Positions 1 to 12,125 of a stretch of 64,000 nucleotides of DNA are shown in pieces. The position numbers were made by a program, and so were the translations under genes. Each line of letters begins with the position of its first letter. Position 1 is the stretch's first letter. The notes beneath the pieces are model-generated. The model saw only the letters and a program-made list of their open reading frames with translations, did not search any database and was not told the origin of the DNA. This DNA is from Triatoma infestans (taxonomy: Eukaryota; Arthropoda; Insecta; Hemiptera; Reduviidae): assembly GCA_011037195.1 (NCBI GenBank), contig JAAEAF010003840.1, forward strand, positions 1 to 64,000, read 5' to 3'.

Positions 1-1029
1 AAGATGGATACATTAATATTATAAAAGACGTACAATGTGAATATTGAATGAATATATTGTCTAATTATAGAGGCGGTTACATAGTGTTGAAATTTGTTGC
101 TTTTAACAATTTGTATTGAATGTTGGCGTGCAGTTTTACCTGTGATATACAACTTCTACTCACGTCAGTCTTACATTTATACAGTATTATTCTATATTTA
201 GTTTGTTTACTTACAGTATACTATCTAAATTAAATGAACCTTTTTGTATAAACAAAAAAATAAAAAAAAAGAGTTTAATTTAATTTAGGATATGTGTTAT
301 TTTTAGTAACTAAATAAAAATCAACAAGTATTGCAATAAATAATAATTTCATTTATTCAAGAGTTTTTGTCGGGATAAATCAAATTGTAATTTTTATCAG
401 TTGACTACAATTGACAATTTTTCTCAAACTTATGTTGACTAAATGTTTGGTTGTGTTAAATCTTAAATCGGTAGGTTAATATAAATAAACGATAGTTTTG
501 AGAGAAGCTTGGCCTTCCAGCCTCCCCTCCCCAGAACCTCTCTAAAATCAATATTCTTGGGAAAAAAGTTATAAACAAAACTGATCGGTCTCTGTATGTA
601 TTATAGTTAGTAAGTTTATCAAGTTTAATGAAACCCATTCATTGGAGGATGTCTTTATGAAGAAAACTAAAAAAAAACTATCAGCAAAAATCGCGCTTAG
701 TTTTCTGCAAATTTGAAATTATGACACACATTTAATTCTAATTAATATTACATAGGTGATAGAATCTACAAAAATGGCACTTTACAGCAAAGCATGGCGC
801 ATAACCTCAACTCTCCCAAAAAACTCCCTCAGAATTATTTTAAAATAAAAGTCATAGAACTACATCTGTGTAGTCTATGATTAATGTTTGTAAAGAAATC
901 TAATAATTAGGTAAAACTAGACAAATTAGTGGACGTAACTCTCGTATATTTATTCTCATTATCATATGCCTTATCACAAAGCTGCTCTTATGATAATGCA
1001 TATGCTCTATCCAACATCCTCCTTTTTTC
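1..1029. other. AT-rich non-coding stretch
   Basis: No gene, structured RNA or clear repeat was recognised. The short open frames are low-complexity or interrupted, and A/T homopolymers are common. Confidence 0.5.
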
Positions 1030-1420
1030 CGAACCTACCTTTTTTTTTTATCTTTTTTTCTTTTAAGGGGATATGTACTGAAAGATCTATTGTGCCCTCA
1101 GAGCCTTTTTCGTGTACTGCTGGCCTACACCTATCATCGGACAGTGAGCTGTTGAGGATTCTAGGAAGAGATAATCTAAGGGCAGCGTGCTGGAGTTGCA
1201 CCCGGAACCTTTGCGTTGTTAGTCTCGTGAGCTAATTCCTTCCCATCTCCCGTGCTACGGGTTTAATTAGCCTCCCCTAGCGCCGTGATATTGTCTGCTA
1301 TCTTAGAGGATGAGAGGAGCTTTTGTCTTCCTGTCTGTGATTTGTTTTGCCGAACTGTAGCTGTCTTACTTTCATTTCTTCCCACTTCGTTCTCTCTTCC
1401 TTCCTCGACGATCTTTTTTC
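1030..1420. repeat. dispersed repeat family H, fragment
   Basis: This segment is richer in G+C than its surroundings. It opens with a motif close to AAAGATCTATTGTGCCCTC that recurs at about 45355 and, more diverged, at about 50838. The shared stretch continues for tens of bases near 50.8 kb. Short open frames occur on both strands but none matches a family I recognise. It is probably a fragment of an old retroelement; this is inference from recurrence only. Confidence 0.45.
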
Positions 1421-2455
1421 ATCTTTGAGAAATCATCTATAGTAAATCTTCTTCGTCAACTTTTCTATTCCTTCTCCTCCCTTCTTCCCTAAACCATGTC
1501 TTCGAGTATTCAGTAATTCTATAGTCGCGCAGCCCAGAAAAAAAAGGCTGTGCTGGGGATTCATGTTGTTCGTTTCGTTGGATATCTAGGGGGCACGTGA
1601 GAACAATCTTGTACGTGAACAACTTCACCACCTTCTCCTCCCTTTTACGGGTTTTAAGTGGATTCGGTTTTCTCCTAATATCTCTCTCATCAGATTTAAC
1701 GATATAATATCGTAGAGTGTTTGCCAAACCACTTACCTGTTCATATCTTTCCACATCTGTGATCCCATATTTGCAGATCAATTTTGAGCGGCACTACTGA
1801 AAAAACCCGATGCATTGATCAAATTCTTGCTAATATTTCTCTCAGTTTTCTTATTCATTCCCCTACCTCATGTTTGATTATTATTATAAATAATTACTCA
1901 TTATCACGTGCTTTACCATAAAGCCATACATATGCTCTACCCTATAAAGTGTAAAAAAAAATCCGGGAGTCGTTTTTGAGAAAAGCGCTCTTATATAAAA
2001 GCTCCATTCAGTAAAGTGATAATTTCAAGTGACCAGTTTTGACCAAAACCTCAATATTGCTCTGATGGCACGTAAGCGAAGTATCAAAATTAAACTCCGT
2101 TTTTGAATTATACTAACCAATTACACACAATTTTTATAGTAGGACATTTAAAACTGTTACAATTCTTTTGATTTTTTTTAAACTACTGTATTAATGTTTA
2201 CGAACTCCTTACAACTTTGCTGTTCGGAAATAGTTGCATGCAGATAGCTTTTTTCTCCTGTGCCATCTGTTTTAGCAGTAGAAATAGTCTAGTGAATCTC
2301 TAGAAAATTAAATCAAATATTTATTTGATTAAAAAAAAAATTGAAATTTGATCCTATATTATTATTTACATTTTTTTAACTTTCAATTTTCATTATTTGG
2401 GGGGGGGAGCATTTCACATTTATTATGTTAATGAAAATATTTAAATACATTCATT
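1421..2455. other. non-coding stretch, unrecognised
   Basis: A 114-residue open frame on the - strand (1437-1781) is rich in Arg, Lys and Glu. It shows no motif I recognise and no splice or promoter support. A run of nine G lies near 2399. Nothing else can be supported. Confidence 0.4.
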
Positions 2456-3475
2456 ACTTTCTCGTACTCCTAGTAAGAGGAAGTATTGTAATCGTGTCAA
2501 ATTTTCGATATCGAGTTTTCACCGGAAATACCCGTTTTGAGGTCCCCTGAGTCCAAAAAAGTGGTTTTTTAGCAAATGGTCTATGTGTGTGTGTGTGCCC
2601 GTATGTGTGTGTGTGTGTATGTATGTATGTGAACAGCATAGCTCAAAAACGAAAAACCGTAGAAAGTTTAAACTTGATATTCCATTTAAGTATCTGACCG
2701 TGGGATCTGACACTACGTTATCTGTAAAAATTCCTCAAACCGGAAGTACCACTTTACAAGTTGAATTTTTTACTTTTTTGCGATTTTCTCAAAAATGGCT
2801 CCGACGATTTTCTTTAAACTTATAACATCAACCGCACATACAAAGAGCTACCACTTTTATTTGAAACATTTCTCCGGGAAAATGCTCTGAAGGGCACTTT
2901 TGGGGGAGGGGTGGAATTAGGTTTTCATCTAAAGTGCTATTTCAGTTTATTTCACAATTCTGTCATCTAAATAATGTTAATTAGAATTAAATATGTTGTT
3001 GAAATTCCGAGTTTGAAAAAAATCGGATAACCGGAAGTGCGTTTATTTTACCACTTTACTAAATGATTTATTCACTTTTTCAAAATTTTCTCAAAAAGGG
3101 CTCCGACGATTTTTATGAAACTTCGTATATAAACTAAACATGCAAAGATCTACAACTTTTATCTAAAACATTTCTTTGGGAAAATTCTTTTAAAGGCACT
3201 TTTAGGGGAGGGGTAGGGTTAGATTTTCATCAGGTGCTATCCTAGTTGATTATACAATTCTATCATCCAAACATAATTAGTTAGAAATAAATAGATGGCT
3301 GAAATTCCAAGTTTCAAGAAAATTAGTAAACCGGAAGTGCGCTTTTACTGAACAGTTTTTTCAGTTTTCGACGAATTTCCTTAAATTTGGTACACAAACT
3401 ATAAAATTTGTCAATTATCATTTTGAGAACTGGAGTAAGAGAAAGTTGTGTGAGTGTTTCACACCAGATTTTTTT
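2456..3475 (+). mobile_element. family A element, longest copy
   Basis: The copy starts with ACTTTCTCGTACTCC and has its inverted partner GGAGTAAGAGAAAGT at 3432-3446. A conserved tail follows, ending in CACACCAGA and a T run. After about 120 bp comes a TG-rich microsatellite (about 2583-2630). Then tandem monomers begin at about 2741, 3031 and 3331, each opening with ACCGGAAGT and 290-300 bp long; the last is truncated. There is no coding capacity. One inverted repeat is terminal and the other subterminal, and a small hairpin (CTCTTACT/AGTAAGAG) sits at one end. This resembles Helentron-associated DINE-1-like elements, but that class assignment is inference. Other copies differ in monomer number. 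Confidence 0.75.
2583..2630. repeat. (TG)n microsatellite inside family A
   Basis: Interrupted TG and TATG repeats lie at a fixed place in family A. The same position is TATG-rich in the 5146 copy and CA-rich in minus-strand copies at 27.4 and 49.1 kb, so the element appears to carry and spread the microsatellite. Confidence 0.85.
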
Positions 3476-4229
3476 TATAACAATTTAAAAAAAAAATTGT
3501 CAACAAACATCCAATTTTCTATAAATGAATAAAAACTATTTCCGAAGGAAAGAACTATATTTAGATAGGTCTTTTTTTTTGTGTGTGTGAATTTTCACAG
3601 ATTCAACAATGACCATAGCAGTTTCCGGTCGATTGAACCCTTTGTAATATCACTCATCATCTCTCTCTACTCTTCCTGTCAACTCCTCTCTGCACATCTC
3701 TCAGGTGTTAGTAAACTTTTATAGGAGAATTGGATACGAGCGAGCTCAGTCAATAGCTCAGTTCACATTTAATGCACTTGTATTGTAACTAGACAAATAT
3801 GTGTATCGGATTACTTATTGTTGTAACAGATTATTTTTTAAAGCTGGTATAAAAGTGAAAATGGAATACTTACGGTTTGGCATTAAAAAAGTAAGTGATA
3901 TTATCGTTTAATGGAGGTTTAAATGATTAAACCATAAGCTGTTAATATTAAATGAGTAGGCAAATATTGTAATGGAACTGTATAAATAATTTATTATCAC
4001 ACTATTACACAATCGATAATATTGGAACAAGCAATAAACACAAATGTTCAATGATATAAAAACAAAACAAAAACAACATGGAAATTTTGACAGGAAACAA
4101 ACAAGACAGGAAACCCTGACGAAACTTTGGCATAACTTTGATGTTTTCTTTCTTGATTGAACCTCAGCAAATTTCTTCATAACATAATTCATCAACGGTC
4201 AACGAATACTTTGATACTTAATCGGAATA
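3476..4229. other. non-coding stretch, unrecognised
   Basis: AT-rich. A 95-residue frame on the - strand (3908-4195) is a run of hydrophobic and Cys codons without support as a gene. Confidence 0.4.
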
Positions 4230-4400
4230 CCAAGTTGGAGTCTCATACATTTTTGAGATATTTTTTTTGTTCACTATGTACATACAAATCATTTGCTACA
4301 AATTTTTTTTCGTACTTGCGTATCTCTATTTCCGGTAGAAACTCAATTTCGAAAATTTGACACGATTAGCAATACTTCCTTTTAAGTAGGATTAAGTGAA
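4230..4400 (-). repeat. family A fragment, diverged
   Basis: The segment reads TTTCCGGTAGAAACTCAATTT, then ATTTGACACGATTAGCAATACTTCC. This is the reverse complement of the family A start. No terminal repeats remain. Confidence 0.5.
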
Positions 4401-4817
4401 GTAATAAATGAAAAATCCTTTTAAAGTGAAAAACTTTTTTCCATATAACATCTGGTACAACGATCCTTCTGGTACTCCGTTCTGGTGCTAGACAGATCTT
4501 TTATTTCCCACAAAAAAAGCAGTTTATATTGACTGTAGTACAATGAACGGTTCTAGATTGACAATCTCATACGCTTGTCAAAAACATCTTGTTGATGGCG
4601 AACGTCCGGAACCATGACATTAAAATGGTGTATAACAGGAAAAAAAAATCTTAGATGAGACAGTTAATTTAATTTTAACTAACTAGCCTCTTAGCAATTA
4701 TCGATGGATCATCTTGGGTTTGAAGTTTATTTACTCGTTATATTCACGGAAGTATTGAAATGAGAAAAAAAATCATGTAATTTGTATTTGAGGAATAAAT
4801 CGAAACATAGCGTTTTT

Positions 4818-5145
4818 ACTTTCTCTTACTCTAGTATTACGATCGTAACAAATTTACGAAATTGAGTTTTTATTGTTAATATATGTTTTCAAGTCTCCCC
4901 TGATTACGAAAAAAGTTCTGTATCTGTCTGGGAGCGTGTGTGGTGAGGTGGTGGTGTCCCCGTTTAGATAATGCTACCACAACTGGCATGAAAATTTCGA
5001 AAATCCATCAATCTGAAGTGGGTTTTTTCTTAATGGATTTTATCATTTTTTTATTTTTTTTGTTTCGATTTTCTAGAAAACAAGCTTTTAAGATCTTCTT
5101 TAAATTTGTAACAGATGTGAACCTACCAGTTTTATTTGATTTTTT
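4818..5145 (+). repeat. family A fragment, old and truncated
   Basis: It begins with ACTTTCTCTTACTCTAGTA and follows the family A order: the ACGATCGTAACAAATTT block, a TG-rich block and a TTTCTAGAAAACAAGC block. It stops where the better-preserved copy at 5146 begins, so a younger copy appears to have inserted into or next to an older one. Confidence 0.6.
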
Positions 5146-5845
5146 ACTTTCTATTACTCCTAGTAAGAGGAAGTATTTGTAATCGTGTCAAATTTTCGAT
5201 ATCGAGTTTTCACCGGAAATATCCGTTTTGAGGTCCCCTGAGTCCAAAGAAGTGTTTTTTTAGCAAATGGTTCTGTGTGTATGTATGTATGTATGTATGT
5301 GAACAGCATAGCTCAAAAACGAAAAACCGTAGAAAGTTGAAACTTGATATTCCGTTTAAGTATCATCATGGGATCTGACAGTGCGTTATCTGTCAAAATT
5401 CCTCAACCGGAATTACCACTTTACTAGTTGGATTTTTTACTTTTTTGCAATTTTCTCAAAAATGGCTCCGACGATTTTCTTGAAACTACGTATATAAACT
5501 AAACATGCAAAAATCTACAACTTTTATTTATAACATTTCTCGGGAAAATCATTTAAGGGCACTTTTAGGGGAGGGGTGGGGTTATGTTTTTTCTCTAAAG
5601 TGCTATCACAGTTGGATATACAATTCTATCACATCCAACAAATTAATTAGAAATAAATAGTTGGCTAAAATTCCGAGTTTTAAGAAATTTAGTAAACCGG
5701 AAGTACGCTTTTACTGTACAGTTTTTTCAGTTTTCGACGAATTTCGTTAAATTTGGTTCACAAACTATAAAGTTTGTCATTATAATCTTGTGAACAGGAG
5801 TAAGAGAAAGTTGTGTGAGTGTTTCACACCAGATTTTTTTTTTTT
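5146..5845 (+). mobile_element. family A element, short copy
   Basis: The terminal repeat ACTTTCTATTACTCC at 5146-5160 pairs with GGAGTAAGAGAAAGT at 5797-5811. The usual CACACCAGA tail and T run follow. This copy has a (TATG)n block near 5278 and about 1.4 internal monomers, against about 2.4 in the copy at 2456. The lost unit is close to one full 290-300 bp monomer. Confidence 0.75.
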
Positions 5846-5849
5846 CTAA

Positions 5850-6594
5850 AAATTAGTATTTTCCTCTTAGTAGAGGCCTCACAAAGCCTCAAACATATAA
5901 ATATTCACGAAAAAACTTATTCAATTAACGTGGCAGTCCTTTTTGTTATGTTATGAATAACGTTTTAACTAATTTAAAGGAAAACAATAGAACCTTTTCG
6001 AGTACATTGCGAAAACAGTAAATAAGTGTTCAGTAAAGTGAACATATCAATTAGCTGTTGAACTCTAAACGGAATTTCATGCTTAAAGTTTCTACGATTT
6101 TCATTTAGAGTTTTATTTCCTTTAAAATCCCTGTTTGCAATCTCTTGTGTTCTACAACCTTGCCTTTGAACACTTACCATTGAAACAGTGGAAATTATTT
6201 TTCTCATTGTTGCCAAAATTACTAATTATTATTGTGGAATTAATCTAGACACTATTGTACATGTGATAACAATGCAAAGTTTCCATAATTTACATGTTAC
6301 AATATAGGGTTGAAATGGCCAGTTGTTTTAGCAGCACTTTCATATGTATATATACATATTTGTCATGGTATCTGTTGTCATAACCAGAACCTAGTATAGT
6401 ACCCATCATTTTAATGTACTGTGGTAATATAGCGCTTGTTGTCTACTTCAATTTTGTACAAGTTCATGCATACACTATAGCCCCACAAACTAGAGGTAGT
6501 TTACCAACTGAACCATACAGAATACACCAATCAAAATTCAGTTTTATATCTTGTTATATGTACCATATTTTATTCAAATGATTTATATTACTTA
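5850..6594. other. non-coding stretch, unrecognised
   Basis: Contains an 80-residue frame on the - strand (5974-6216) without recognisable motifs. Nothing else can be supported. Confidence 0.4.
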
Positions 6595-7610
6595 TTCATT
6601 CACTTCATGGAATTATGGTCCATGAGGGCATTTATCTCGTCAGCAATAATTATCCACATACTCCATTGCATACCTTTCTTGACCATTGCCTTATGCCCAA
6701 AAGAGAAGGCTTCCTCTATGTTCTGGTTCCATCTGAGTCTTGGCGTATCTCCGATTCTTGACCACACCTCTCATACATATCAGCCTTGAAATCTGTTGGA
6801 GATGTCTCAGCGAATGCAGGCTAAATGTTTTTACCAGATATTATCCCTTGCAGAGTTCTATTAGTTTATTTACGGTACACATCGTTTTCGGGCCGAAGAT
6901 GGCAAACAGAATCTTTCTCTCTCAGCAGTTCAAAAAATAGCTCACAGCAGAAATAGAGTCCAGGTTTCAGCACCATACAGTACAACCAGTCAAGACACTG
7001 TTTAGTATATGGCAGTCTTAGTTTTTCTGGATAGGCTTATGTTTCTTAACGTTGACCGAAATCCTGCAAAGCACCTTCCAGTTTCCAGTGGCCAGCGTGT
7101 GCTGATGTCCTTCATGTATTTATTTCCCTACTAGTGAGAAGCCCCAAGATTTTGAACTTGGGAACTCCATAAAAGCAATGATTTCCCGCGCCCAAATTTC
7201 CTAACTTTCTCTGTTTCGAATTTCCAAACTTTCTACCACATACTTCGTTTTGTCTTCATTAATTAGTTGATCGTAGTCAGCCGCATTTTGTTCTAACATA
7301 CTGCAAAATTCCTAGCAAGGCAGCGTTTTAGTTTATCATGACTATATCATCTGCAAGCGAGGCACTGCACCATGCGGTTATATATTACGCTCTTGATATT
7401 CAGAGGGTTTCGACAGTTGCCATTTCAAAAGCTAGTTTGAATAGCTCAGCCAACACCGGGGTCTCCCCCCCGGACTTCTTAGGCGTGCATTCAAAGGATT
7501 CTTGTGAGATGCATCCCGATACTATGACGCGTGAATTTGTTCCAGAGAGCGTCATGCGCACTAATCATAACAATTTCGCCGGAATATGGGAACTCATCAT
7601 TTTATTTTAT
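6595..7610 (-). pseudogene. decayed RTE/CR1-type LINE reverse transcriptase
   Basis: Read on the - strand, this holds the end of a non-LTR reverse transcriptase broken by many stops and frameshifts. In order: a GDPLSP-like region near 7450-7400 (residues TPVLAELFKLAFEMA); the catalytic strand SLADDIVMIN at about 7333-7362 with the Asp-Asp pair kept; a NEDKTKYVV block near 7230-7250; LVVLYGAETWTL at about 6958-6993; and ERKILFAIFGPK near 6890-6925. The last two are typical of RTE/CR1-like C-terminal segments. No 5' part, endonuclease domain or tail was found. It is an old 5'-truncated copy. The exact clade is uncertain. Confidence 0.75.
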
Positions 7611-8985
7611 TATACCTATTCGTGACACTTGATCATGAGTCATGTAAAAACCGAGTGAGAGTTAATGCTAGTCCAGGTTGTTTCATAAAATTTCATTACC
7701 TCTTTCTTAAAATAATACTTAACAAACTCTCAGCTATGATATTTTAAAAATTAGCAACTATCTTTTGTTTGTTAACTATTCAAGTTTATACAACATATAG
7801 TAGAGAAATGATCCTTCCCAGACAATAAGAGAGTGAGAGAATGAGATAAGTATAGCGGTTTACATTAGGGTTGTAATAGTAGGTAGGGTTGTGGGTACTA
7901 TCTGGAAATACGGCAAGAGATTAACGTTAAGTACAGTGCGAAGAACATGGATGTGTCATTTATGCGGATTTACTAGTATAAGAGATAATAGGCTGCTGTT
8001 GTGGAGGATGGGATATATCTCTTAAGCTTTCATTGAAAATACTTTCTTTGTAATTCCCTAAATTCAGAATTTGAATATTTCAAATGCGAACAGGATTTTA
8101 AAAAGTAGAACTAGATTTTTGGTAACATTAATTTCTTCCATTAAAAAGCATTATTAATCCTTGGCATTGTTGTCGTACATTTTTCTTCATACCATGGATT
8201 CTTGCTTGTTTGAATATATGGTATGAAGCTTTTTATTCTGACAGTTTGTAAACTTTCTCAATGGTTAATGTAAGTATTTATACCACTTCCAAATTTTTCG
8301 GAAGTTTCTTTTGGACTTGCGATTTTATGTTTTCAGGATTTTTTGACGAACCAAACCTTTGGGTCGTATAAATTTCTAGAAGATTCTCTTTGCTTATGTG
8401 ATGGTTACTTGTTTTGTGTGACCTGCGAATAAATCTCCGTACAAACCAATGGCTAAGATGTGCCTCAACAGATCAGTTCACAAAATATTGACCCGGGCGG
8501 AGACTTTATATTACATAATTGAAATAACTTTTCCTGTTCTTAATACAATTACAGTTTAATCGTTTTATCTGAAATGTTATTGAGCGCTGGTTCCAACGTC
8601 AAAGTTTTCGCTTGAGATCTCTTGACTGGGCGCAATTCCAATCATTAGAAAACATTTGTATAAGATGTATTTTAAAGAAACATATCATCTTACAACTTAA
8701 TTTATGCATTTTTTAGCAGCAGCTAGAGCTTTCAACAAAATGAGTGGAAATTACAAGATAAGAATTTATTCCAAGTTCCACACATATTAAAAAGTTGAAA
8801 TTGAACCTTATTTGTAAAAAAAATTTTTTTTTTGTTTTTCACAAAATTCAAACTTTATTAATAATGTTTAGAGACTTTAATTTATTTGTTTATACGAGAC
8901 TCGCATCATTTCGAACATAGACTTTTCATAATTTAGTCTTCGTCTTTCAAATAATTTTTTTTGCGAATAAATTTTACATTCTTTT
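7611..8985. other. non-coding stretch, unrecognised
   Basis: AT-rich with no open frame worth reporting, no clear repeat and no splice-supported exon. Confidence 0.4.
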
Positions 8986-8989
8986 ATTT

Positions 8990-9620
8990 TTAGTAAGAGG
9001 AAGTATTACAATCATATCAAATTTTTGAAATTTAATATTAACGGGAAATAGATGTTTTGAGGTCACTTGAGTTCGAAATTGTGGGAAAAGGAGGTCAGCA
9101 TAACTCAAAAACAGATAATCACAGGAAGTTCAAACTTGCTGTTTCGTTTAAGTTCCGTTTTGGGGCGCCGCTCGTAAAGTTTTGGCCAAAACTGGTACCA
9201 ACCGGAAGTATCAATTTAATGAACTGATTTTTTAGTATTTTTCGTTCATTTTTTTTGTTTTTTTTTTGAAACCGCTACAACGATATATTTCTTTAAAATT
9301 TTGGTAAATCAACTGCACATTTAACAGGTAAAACTTTTATTTCCAATATTTATCCGGGAAAATTCATTTAACGAGGGTTTTGGCGGAGGGGTCGGGGTTT
9401 TGCATTCTTCTAAAGTGCTAAATTAATCTATTCCGCGATACTGTTATGTATTTAATATTAATCAGAATTAAATATGTTGTTAAATTAAATATGTTCCGAG
9501 TTTAAGAAAAACTTGGCTGACCAGAAATGGGACTTTACTAAAAAGTTTCTCAGTTTTCTACCATTTTCTCCATAAAAACTTTATATACTAACTATAAATG
9601 CCGAGATCTATTACTTTTGT
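8990..9620 (+). repeat. family A element, old copy, left part
   Basis: Follows family A from AGTAAGAGGAAGTATTAC through the AACTCAAAAACAGATAATC block and the CCGGAAGTATCA monomer start. It breaks at about 9620 where Penelope-type sequence begins. The continuation lies at 10945-11195, so a younger element was inserted within it. Confidence 0.65.
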
Positions 9621-9621
9621 T

Positions 9622-9735
9622 GCGGTTGGTTGTGCAGAGCTGGAAAACATCAGAGATATTTTCCGTGATAATCATCGACCGGTATCGGGTATTCGCCCTA
9701 CATGAGTATGTTTTTGTCACCACAGTGTGATAACA
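9622..9735. repeat. family B (Penelope-like terminal) fragment
   Basis: It reads GGTTGTGCAGAGCTGGAAAA, then the CATCGACCGGTATCGGGTAT block, diverged from better copies at 17.4 and 36.7 kb. On the - strand it keeps a degraded form of the hammerhead-like core seen in other copies. Confidence 0.6.
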
Positions 9736-9839
9736 CAGACTTGGCACAGAGCAAATTTAATTGATACTCTGTGTTAGATGTTTCCATTTTTTTAAAAAGA
9801 ACAATGTACACCTTTTAAAAAGCGAAAAACATGATATAT

Positions 9840-10735
9840 TTATTGTGGTGATTGGTTCCGCAGAGCTGGAAAGCATCAGAGACATTTTCCGTGGTAGCCT
9901 GCTTCATTTTGTGGTCATCTTATCTTTAAGTTTTTTCCGTATTCTACCGGCAGTTCTTTTATCTTGTCCGTCTGTGTTACTGTGCGTTTGTTGTTTTTTG
10001 TATGTCTTTTATTATGATTGCGGCGATATGGCGAGCGTGTTCCTGTTCACCGTGTGGTAGTAAAGTTATCGCAAGTCCAGTGTCAACGGCAAGTTGTTCA
10101 ATGTTCTTGGTGTGGTTTGCGCTCTTGAGATTGTATTTAAGAACCTTGTCTAGAAGTTCGGTTTCGATTGGTGTAAACGTAATGTTTGTGAGGTTTGCAC
10201 TTCGTGGGTGGAATGCTTGGGTTTGTTGTTTTTTATATTGAGTGTTCTGCGATTTTTGGAGGTTGTCGACTTTTTTATTTAGTGTTTTGTATTTACGTTC
10301 CATTCGTTTAGTAAGTTTGTCACTTATCTGGTTGTAGTAATGATTAAGGATTGGACTAGGGTATCGATTGGCAAGTTCAATGTGTGTGTCTTTCAGCTGT
10401 CTGTTTAGTTTTTCCTTTTTTTAGTAAAGTGTACGTATTTCGTTTTTAATCCAGATTTTCTGTGCTTGGATTATTGTTTTTCGTGCTGCGGGTGTATTAG
10501 TTTTTATGTCAATGGTTGCATATTTAGGTGTAACCTTGCGACTAAGACATTGTTTATTAAAATAAATATTGGCTTTTATATTATAGATTTTTGAGGTTAA
10601 ATTATTGTAAAAATTGTTAAAATACTTAGCCTCACTGGCTCCATAGTTGTTGTGGTGGTTGGTTCCGCAGAGCTGGAAAGATGACCACAAAATGAAGCAG
10701 GCTACCACGGAAAATGTCTCTGATACACGGTATGT
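9840..10735 (-). pseudogene. Penelope-like retroelement, N-terminal ORF remnant
   Basis: Two minus-strand open frames (10421-10708 and 9977-10303) follow one another with stops between them. The first has a basic segment with AARKTIIQAQKIWIKNEI. The second opens with the coiled-coil-like MERKYKTLNKKVDNLQK. It then has NLTNITFTPIETELLDKVLKYNL, close to the conserved block upstream of the reverse transcriptase in Penelope-like elements, and NIEQLAVDTGLAI. The reverse transcriptase and GIY-YIG endonuclease parts are missing. Family B terminal sequence lies on both sides: GGTTCCGCAGAGCTGGAAAG occurs near 9855 and near 10660. The copy sits inside an older family A element (gap 9621-10944). Assignment rests on motif resemblance. 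Confidence 0.7.
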
Positions 10736-10849
10736 TTACTTACCCAGGTACCAACGAACCCCCTCTTAACCTAGTTACGTACTAACAAGAATACTTCTAG
10801 AAACTAGTGTATCAACTAAATTAGCTCTGTACAAGTCTTATGTTATCAC

Positions 10850-10944
10850 ACTGTTTTGACAAAACATCCTGATACTAGGCGAACGCTCGAAACCGGTCGA
10901 TGACCACTAAAAGAAGCAGACTATCACGGAAAATATCTCTGATT
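10850..10944 (+). ncRNA. family B end with hammerhead-like core, degraded
   Basis: Reads CCTGATACTAGGCGAACGC, then TCGAAACCGGTCGATGACC. Compared with the copy at 35905 the first core element is mutated (CTGATAC instead of CTGATGA) and stem II is weakened. Likely inactive. Confidence 0.5.
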
Positions 10945-11195
10945 ATCTATTAATTTTGTTTAAAACATTTTCTGAGAAAATTAAGGGGATTTTAAAGTGA
11001 GGCAATGGTTGCCTAGGCTTTCCTCAAAAAGTAGTTTCAAATAGTTTAGTTTCACCCATTCATATAAATTGATTACAATTGATTAATTGATTCTTCTAAG
11101 AATAATTTGTTTGAAGAAACTTAGGTAATATAACTATGTAAATTACAGTAAGCAGTAGTCATGTGAGTGTTTACACACCATATTTTTTTGTTTGT
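10945..11195 (+). repeat. family A element, old copy, right part
   Basis: Resumes the monomer at TTTTGTTTAAAACATTTTC and ends with the diagnostic tail GTGAGTGTTTACACACCA plus a T run. With 8990-9620 it makes one disrupted copy. Confidence 0.65.
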
Positions 11196-11899
11196 TTTTT
11201 GATGTTTTCACTGTGGCTGAAAAAAGTACTGAGGCAGGAACTAATTCCATGTTCAGTAAAAATACGTAGCTAATTTTTCGTAAATTTATTAACAGAACTA
11301 ACTAATATGCTGTAGTTTGCGAGGTAGAATTCTAATATTTGTGGTTCTTTATGTATCATGTTTTTTTTTTTGTAACAATAAATGTGGCTATCAAGATATA
11401 AACGGTACATACAATTCTTCTGTTCCAGTGTCTGCTTTAACGTTCCGCTAGAAAGCTTAAGTAGACCGACGTGAGGCATGGACATTACACTTGGAGGAAG
11501 TGTAGAGAAACTAACGGGCTTAAATATCATTATAGGACCGTCGGACCGGTCATTCACGCTGTGATCATTGGATATTTAAAAAAAAAATTGTGTTCTTTAA
11601 TTTTTACGTAAATTAAAAATGATATTTAGTTTCTCTTTTATGTTTTCAATTTTCCAAATTAAGTTATCATCGAAAATACATGTTTTAAAGTGCAGTAATA
11701 CTTATTGTCTCTTTCTCTCCCTTTCTGAAAGGCTCTCTCTCTTTCAGGCGCACATATTTGCGAAAAATCTCAAAAAGCCTTAAATATACAATAAAAATTT
11801 TGGAGAAAATCCGAAATCCCGGATGCTTCATTGAATTTTGTCGTTTCACTATTTTTCGATTTGCTTGAAAAATTGATTCCAACAATTTTCTTCAGGACT
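11196..11899. other. non-coding stretch, unrecognised
   Basis: A 95-residue minus-strand frame (11270-11557) and a 66-residue one (11685-11885) show no recognisable motif. A CT-rich patch lies at 11705-11745. Confidence 0.4.
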
Positions 11900-12125
11900 A
11901 GGGATTAACTCAGTAGTAGCACGTTGACACCCATGCGCAATCGTGAAAGTTCCGTATTCAAGTCCAAGCAGTCAGTGCTAACCCCAATATAGATTTTCTC
12001 TTGTTAGAAACCTCTACAGCTCCGGTGATGGGCAATTTTTTCTGCAACGAGAAGAGAAATCACTTCCCTGAAGACCGTTTGTGCGTTGAGAAGTATCCAT
12101 GCCAATGATCAGATGTTGACTTGCC
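11900..12125 (+). repeat. tRNA-derived SINE-like repeat, degraded
   Basis: Begins with a tRNA-like segment (ACTCAGTAGTAGCACG as a possible A box and GTATTCAAGTCC as a possible B box). The body contains AACCTCTACAGCTCCGGTGATG, which recurs at about 48512-48540. It ends in an A run at 12127. Recurrence plus tRNA-like head and A-tail support a SINE. Confidence 0.6.

Noticed and set aside
1437..1781. 114-codon minus-strand frame as a gene
   Set aside because: No recognisable motif, no splice or promoter evidence, and it lies next to a dispersed repeat. Left unassigned.
2454..2825. Overlapping frames of 60-80 codons on both strands around 2.5-2.8 kb
   Set aside because: They lie within the family A repeat and its TG run; other copies of the repeat do not keep the frames.
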